Shown: one piece after another, positions 7,806-11,538 of the stretch
Position numbering within the stretch: position 1 is the first letter of the stretch
How the letters are laid out: each line of letters opens with the position of its first letter
DNA from: Chlamydiota bacterium
GTDB lineage: Bacteria; Chlamydiota; Chlamydiia; Chlamydiales; Criblamydiaceae
NCBI GenBank assembly: GCA_021772365.1
Contig: JAJFMC010000069.1
Span: 1 to 11,538, forward strand
Length of the DNA: 11,538 nucleotides
Direction: 5' to 3'
The notes under the pieces: generated by a model
Database searches by the model: none
Told to the model about the DNA's origin: nothing
Seen by the model: the letters and a program-made list of their open reading frames with translations, nothing else
Translations under genes and position numbers: made by a program

Positions 7806-8234
7806 TTATTCATCCCAATCGCGAGAACCCACCTCGTGAGTTACCTGTACCCAGCGGGCAATTTTGCCACCTTCTACCGTTCCGATAGCCATCATTAACA
7901 TTTTAAACTTGTTACCATCATGTGTTGTTAGATCGATGGATTGATGAAGAGTAAACTGGTTACCAGAAATAAGAGGGTCTATAATAGGTCCAGAAAATTG
8001 TATATTTGAATAGGTATCTTGTAAGTGCTCGTATCTTCTTAGATAATCATTGATATTACGACACTTAAGAACACCGTTAGATGTAAACTGGTAATTCTTT
8101 GAAAACAACTTCTCCCATACTGATAAATTTGGAAGCACTTCTTTTTTCAAATTATCATGTAATAGATCTAAAATATTACTAATTAAACTCTTAACTTCTG
8201 ATTGAGTTATTTCTTTTGATTTTGTTGTAACCAT
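7806..8234 (-). CDS. NTF2/SnoaL-like small protein of unknown function
   Basis: The 142-residue protein has the look of the NTF2/SnoaL-like fold: an N-terminal helical half (LISNILDLLHDNLKK), then WEKLFSKNYQFTSNG (about 41-55) and a strand-rich C-terminal half including DPLISGNQFTLHQSIDL, GNKFKMLMMAIGTVEGGKIARW and a closing strand. The pattern 'F-D/Y-F-T-S-N-G ... I-S-G-N ... M-M-A-I-G-T-V-E-G-G-K-I' recurs in this fold, which serves either as a small enzyme or as a ligand-binding or partner domain. No signal peptide or membrane segment is seen, so it should be cytoplasmic. No catalytic residues can be named. The start is well supported: GGAGG lies eight bases before ATG 8234. It has a 227-base upstream gap and a hairpin behind it, so it may be a single-gene unit. 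No function should be inferred from its neighbours. Confidence 0.8.
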   Translation of the reverse strand: MVTTKSKEITQSEVKSLISNILDLLHDNLKKEVLPNLSVWEKLFSKNYQFTSNGVLKCRNINDYLRRYEHLQDTYSNIQFSGPIIDPLISGNQFTLHQSIDLTTHDGNKFKMLMMAIGTVEGGKIARWVQVTHEVGSRDWDE

Positions 8235-8461
8235 AACTGTAGCCTCCCTTGCCTTTTATTTTTGTTGTACAGGCAGCGTTATTGAATGCACTCTGTACCT
8301 GATTCTACAATATGCAAAATCGAACATCTCTTAGAAGAGAAAAATAATAATAATATCTCGTTAATTCTGAGCGATATAAGACATCTACAAAACAGTTTGT
8401 ATTAGGCTGTAGATTAAACACATATAAGTAAATACAACCTTACTATCATATACCCAATAAA
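8235..8461 (-). other. Intergenic leader of the NTF2-like gene with short inverted repeats
   Basis: No reading frame of note is found here. The gap holds a Shine-Dalgarno GGAGG (about 8243-8247, minus sense) and three short symmetric elements: GTACAG/CTGTAC arms at 8267-8272 and 8293-8298, TCTCTTAGAAGAGA at 8327-8340, and ATCTACA/TGTAGAT arms at 8383-8389 and 8408-8414. I could not pick a convincing promoter. Any of these symmetric elements could be chance in AT-rich DNA. Confidence 0.3.
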
Positions 8462-9202
8462 CTAGATATCTTTGTTTGCTTCGTATAATTTGAGGTACTT
8501 GTAAAATGCTGTGTGTGCATTATAAGAAGATATCAAAAAACCTTCATATCCATCGAAAAATCCCTTTTTGAAGAAGTAAGACTTAATGAACGCAAAAAAA
8601 GCATGGCCAGCAGCTTTAGTAGGAGAAGATTTTTTTTTGCCTTTATTTTGCTTTGCGAATAAATCAGAGTAGTTCTGCATCTTCGCAAGAAATTCTGAAA
8701 TGGAAGCATAGGAATAATGAATCATGGAATGTTTCAAAGGAACATGACTCATCCCATCGACAATAACCTGTTCATGAACCTGAACGTCAGTGAAAGAAGT
8801 ATGTTTGCGATGATACAAGCGATACTGCCTATCTGGATACCAACCGCAACCTTTAATGTGCTTCTTTCTATAGAAATTATCTCTCGGTACAGAATACACA
8901 CATTTAGGATCTAGCTGTATCTCTAAAATTTCGTTCACAAGCTCTGGTCTTAATACCTCATCACTGTCTAGAGAGAAAATCCAGTCATTTTTCGCCAAAC
9001 TTGATGCGTGATTGTGAGTAGGGCCAAATCCTAAAAATGGACCCTCGATGACTCTTACATTCGGAAAAGATTTTGCAATAAGAAGGGTACTATCTTTTGA
9101 TCCATTATCATAAATCAATACCTCATCGAAATCTGTAACGGAGGTAAGTACCTCTTTAATGTGTTGTTCGTTATTTTTAGTCAGTATTGTGGCTGAGATC
9201 AT
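8462..9202 (-). CDS. GT2 family glycosyltransferase, WaaE/KdtX-like (LPS core type)
   Basis: This 246-residue cytoplasmic glycosyltransferase of family 2 (GT-A fold) most resembles WaaE/KdtX proteins, which add a hexose to the inner core of lipopolysaccharide. Visible features are the N-terminal strand SATILTKNNEQHI, the nucleotide-binding YDNGSKDST (31-39), a DxD-type metal site DSDE (79-82), the family block GWYPDRQYRLYHR (120-132) followed by VHEQV (142-146), and the HYSY segment (162-165). The C-terminal region FFKKGFFDGYEGFLISSYNAH (about 210-230) is typical of the family and probably lies against the membrane. Length is normal. GGAG lies six bases before ATG 9202, which supports the start. 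It is divergent from hemB and separated from the gene behind it by 227 bases. The exact sugar donor and acceptor cannot be read from sequence. An in-frame run of nine A (8630-8638) encodes three lysines. Confidence 0.88.
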   Translation of the reverse strand: MISATILTKNNEQHIKEVLTSVTDFDEVLIYDNGSKDSTLLIAKSFPNVRVIEGPFLGFGPTHNHASSLAKNDWIFSLDSDEVLRPELVNEILEIQLDPKCVYSVPRDNFYRKKHIKGCGWYPDRQYRLYHRKHTSFTDVQVHEQVIVDGMSHVPLKHSMIHYSYASISEFLAKMQNYSDLFAKQNKGKKKSSPTKAAGHAFFAFIKSYFFKKGFFDGYEGFLISSYNAHTAFYKYLKLYEANKDI

Positions 9203-9227
9203 ATCAAACTCCCTCTAAATCATCATC

Positions 9228-9233
9228 ATTATA
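9228..9233 (-). promoter_or_regulatory. Candidate -10 box of the glycosyltransferase gene
   Basis: Perfect TATAAT on the minus strand, 25 bases before the glycosyltransferase ATG, which would leave a leader of about 20 bases containing the Shine-Dalgarno site. No good -35 box is seen; the best at 17-18 bases is an AT-rich TTTATA-type sequence. It lies in the 102-138-base divergent gap shared with hemB. Confidence 0.4.
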
Positions 9234-9340
9234 CATCCATTTCTCTTTTTTATAAAAGTGACATAGTTCCGGGTTCTTTATTCCCTTCAAAATGGGTTTC
9301 ACCTATGATAATGAGTAACTATTCTACCAAGAGAAAAATC

Positions 9341-10381
9341 ATGCTTACAGAAAACAATCCCAAACAAAAATCATTTATCGCAGACCTCACCTATCGTCCA
9401 CGGCGTAATAGGAAATCGGAAAGCATCCGTCAACTAGTGCAAGAGCACCGTTTACACCCTTCTGATTTCGTCGTACCTCTATTTGTCATAGAGGGGAGTG
9501 ATTGTACCCAAGAAATTTCAAGCATGCCAGGTGTGTATCGATACACTATAGATTGTTTAACCAAACAGATCGACCATTTAATGGAGCTAGGGATTAGAGC
9601 TGTGGACCTTTTTACTGTCGTCCCAAGCGAACGCAAAACAGCTGACGGTGCAGAAGCATTGCGTCGTAACAATCTCCTCCATCAATCCCTACAAACCATC
9701 AAAAAAGCATTTCCAGAATTATGCGTGATGGTTGACGTCGCTCTTGATCCATACACAAACCACGGTCATGATGGTATAGTCGATCAGAATGGAAATATTC
9801 TCAATGATGAAACTCTTGTAATCCTAATGACAATGTCTCTACTAGCTTCTGAATACGGTGCAGATGTAATTGCCCCTAGTGATATGATGGATGGTAGAGT
9901 TGCTTATATACGACAAGCACTGGATCAAAATGGATTCACTGATGTCAGCATTTGCTCTTATGCTGCAAAATATGCTTCTGCATTCTATGGACCATTTCGC
10001 GATGCTTTGGAATCAGCTCCAAAATTTGGCGATAAAAAAACCTACCAAATGAACCCCGGCAACATATTGGAAGCCTTGAGAGAGAGTTCTCTAGATGAGG
10101 CTGAAGGCGCCGATATGCTACTCATCAAACCCGGACTTTCCTATTTAGATGTATTGACAAAAGTCAAGGAACAGACAGAGCTTCCTGTCGGAATCTATCA
10201 TGTGAGTGGTGAATACTCGATGGTCATGGCTGCTGCAGAAAAAGGGTGGATAGATGCCGACAAAGTCTTTGAGGAAACTCTCTTGTCAATGAAGCGTGCC
10301 GGGGCAGATTTTATCTTTACATATGCCGCCGAAAGGATAGCTCAAACACTATGTACGCTGCTGCCAAAAAGCAGGTACTAA
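9341..10381 (+). CDS. hemB: Delta-aminolevulinic acid dehydratase (porphobilinogen synthase)
   Basis: HemB condenses two molecules of 5-aminolevulinate into porphobilinogen, the second common step of tetrapyrrole synthesis, in the cytoplasm as a homo-oligomer. The family signature is complete: the N-terminal RPRRNR segment, FVIEGSD and SMPGVYR (substrate lid region), APSDMMDGR (about 180), the two active-site lysines Lys210 (in AAKYASAFYGPFRDA) and Lys263 (in MLLIKPGLSYLD), and VSGEYSMV (about 287). The metal site is aspartate-rich, DVALDPYTNHGHD (132-144), not the cysteine triad of zinc enzymes, so a magnesium-dependent type as in Pseudomonas is expected. I chose ATG 9341, which has AAGAG seven bases upstream and gives 346 residues. 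ATGs at 9305 and 9311 are in frame but have no visible ribosome site. The last 33 bases overlap the end of trkH on the other strand. Confidence 0.95.
   Translation: MLTENNPKQKSFIADLTYRPRRNRKSESIRQLVQEHRLHPSDFVVPLFVIEGSDCTQEISSMPGVYRYTIDCLTKQIDHLMELGIRAVDLFTVVPSERKTADGAEALRRNNLLHQSLQTIKKAFPELCVMVDVALDPYTNHGHDGIVDQNGNILNDETLVILMTMSLLASEYGADVIAPSDMMDGRVAYIRQALDQNGFTDVSICSYAAKYASAFYGPFRDALESAPKFGDKKTYQMNPGNILEALRESSLDEAEGADMLLIKPGLSYLDVLTKVKEQTELPVGIYHVSGEYSMVMAAAEKGWIDADKVFEETLLSMKRAGADFIFTYAAERIAQTLCTLLPKSRY
10349..10381. other. 33-bp tail-to-tail overlap of hemB and trkH
   Basis: The trkH stop (TAG, minus, 10349-10351) lies inside hemB and the hemB stop (TAA, 10379-10381) lies inside trkH. 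In trkH the shared bases encode the conserved PAFWQQRT end; in hemB they encode the less conserved tail CTLLPKSRY. There is no room for a terminator for either gene. Confidence 0.9.
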
Positions 10382-11538
10382 GATTGCTAGAATCGCAAAA
10401 AACTCTAATCTTCCAAGAACCATCAGAAAAGAAGAAAGTGACAAAGCTGCATTAGACATAAAGGCACACGATTCCGTAGGACCATCCATGCGAAATCCAA
10501 TCCCGATATTATTAATCATACAAGTTACAGAAGCAAATGCCGTTTCTGGGTCCAATCCGTCAAGAATAAAGAAAAATGTAGAGAACATTGCCATTGATAC
10601 TAAGATCAAAAAGAAGCATAACACCCTTATCGTCGACCCAATATCCACATCGCTATGTCCAACCCTAAACCTTCTCACCGACTCAGGTCTAAAAAGTGAC
10701 TCCACCTTATATTGAGCGATTCTAAATAGCATATACAACCGCATCACTTTCATTCCGCCAGCTGTCGATCCTGCCATACCGCCGAAATACATAACAATTA
10801 ACATAATCACCTGAGCGGCATAGGGCCATATATCATAATCGACAGTCGCGAAACCGGTGGTAGTTTGTGCAGAAACAATTTGAAAGCAGCCCGTCCTTAT
10901 AGCCTCAAAAAAAGAATACGTTGTGGGGGATTCGCTTGTTAGAAACACCTGTTCGGTATCTACAATAAAGTAACTACACAATGCACAGCTAAACCCTATT
11001 AAGAGAATATGCAATACAAGCTCGTAATCATATATCCTAAACAATTTACCGATGATTATAAAATAGTATAGTGAAAAATTAATACTACTAAGAATCATAA
11101 ATACAATAATCACCCACTCTGTCGTAGGGTTGTTAAATGCACCGATGCTCGCATTGCGAACACAAAACCCCCCTGTCGACACCGTCGATAAAGTGACAGT
11201 CACAGCTTCAAAAACGGTCATTTCAGAATTGGTAAGAAGTAAAACGACTAACTCCGCAACAGAAATAGCTAAATAAATTTTCCATAAATTTAACGCAGTT
11301 TCTTTGATACGTGGTGTAAGGGAGTCTTTCAATGGACCTGGCATTTCAGCGTGGAATAACTGCTTTCCTCCGATACCCAAAGCAGGTAGCACCGCAACAA
11401 ATAAAACGACAACCCCCATCCCACCAAGCCATTGAGAAAAGCTCCGCCAAAATAAAATCGACTTACTAACAGCTTCGATACCTTCATACATAATGGCATG
11501 AGTCTCTGGATTTCGTACGGGTTCAATGGTTCCGTAAA
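10349..11538 (-). CDS. trkH: TrkH-type potassium uptake membrane subunit, N-terminus beyond window edge
   Basis: TrkH is the ion-conducting subunit of the Trk potassium uptake system, an inner-membrane protein with four pore repeats gated by cytoplasmic TrkA. The frame is open to the right edge; the ATG at 11491 is internal, because the residues before it (GTIEPVRNPETHA) continue the family sequence. Visible parts are LFWRSFSQWLGGMGVVVL, GGKQLFHAEMPGPLKD, and three of four filter loops: STVSTGGF, SAQTTTGFA and MINNIGIGF, each with the filter glycine expected of a potassium-selective pore. Also seen is FGGMAGSTAGGMKVMR. The conserved LGRLEFFAILAILVP and terminal FWQQR complete the protein. The first pore loop and upstream membrane helices are missing only because the window ends. 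No trkA is visible. The 3' end lies inside hemB, so the two genes converge without any terminator between them. Confidence 0.93.
   Translation of the reverse strand, partial: YGTIEPVRNPETHAIMYEGIEAVSKSILFWRSFSQWLGGMGVVVLFVAVLPALGIGGKQLFHAEMPGPLKDSLTPRIKETALNLWKIYLAISVAELVVLLLTNSEMTVFEAVTVTLSTVSTGGFCVRNASIGAFNNPTTEWVIIVFMILSSINFSLYYFIIIGKLFRIYDYELVLHILLIGFSCALCSYFIVDTEQVFLTSESPTTYSFFEAIRTGCFQIVSAQTTTGFATVDYDIWPYAAQVIMLIVMYFGGMAGSTAGGMKVMRLYMLFRIAQYKVESLFRPESVRRFRVGHSDVDIGSTIRVLCFFLILVSMAMFSTFFFILDGLDPETAFASVTCMINNIGIGFRMDGPTESCAFMSNAALSLSSFLMVLGRLEFFAILAILVPAFWQQRT

Noticed and set aside
9430..9672. Open frame of 80 codons antisense to hemB
   Set aside because: It overlaps conserved hemB coding sequence and has no family features; a shadow frame.
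10488..10715. Plus-strand frame of 75 codons inside trkH
   Set aside because: It is the complement of trkH membrane helices, with no independent support.
11329..11526. Second minus-strand frame overlapping trkH near the right edge
   Set aside because: It is a shifted frame over the conserved SQWLGGMG region of trkH; the trkH frame is intact to the edge, so no frameshift is implied.

Overview
The window is an AT-rich stretch of chromosome with six protein-coding genes. Four are complete and two run off the ends. Five genes lie on the minus strand and only hemB is on the plus strand. I see no rRNA, tRNA, CRISPR array, transposase or phage gene. The gene set (chain-length regulator of surface polysaccharide, LPS-core-type glycosyltransferase, fused PutA, TrkH) points to a Gram-negative host. 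The PutA type without a DNA-binding domain, the HemB sequence style and the low GC recall PVC-group bacteria, especially environmental Chlamydiae. That is an impression from memory, not a search, and confidence is low.

From left to right: (1) 1-1420 minus, a Wzz/GumC-type polysaccharide chain-length protein cut by the left edge. It has a leader carrying a TATAAT box, an A12 tract and a small inverted repeat. (2) About 1673-3874 minus, a complete UvrD/PcrA-type helicase. A 17-bp-arm perfect palindrome lies just upstream of it, and a diverged relative of the palindrome core lies downstream. (3) 3995-7747 minus, a 1250-residue bifunctional PutA with a C-terminal extra domain and a four-cysteine tail. 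(4) 7806-8234 minus, a small NTF2/SnoaL-like protein of unknown role, followed by a hairpin. (5) 8462-9202 minus, a GT2 glycosyltransferase of the WaaE/KdtX type. (6) About 9341-10381 plus, hemB, divergent from the glycosyltransferase and overlapping tail to tail by 33 bp with (7) trkH, 10349-11538 minus, whose 5' end lies beyond the right edge.

The genes do not form one pathway. Chain-length protein and glycosyltransferase both serve the cell surface, UvrD serves DNA repair, PutA oxidises proline to glutamate, HemB makes porphobilinogen for haem, and TrkH imports potassium. Spacing suggests mostly single-gene transcription units.

I found no convincing new multi-gene system. The items most worth a second look are intergenic: the palindrome pair around uvrD, the polysaccharide gene's leader, and the hairpin next to the putA start, which casts doubt on the longest putA reading. 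The overlapping hemB/trkH ends and the cysteine tail of PutA are secondary.
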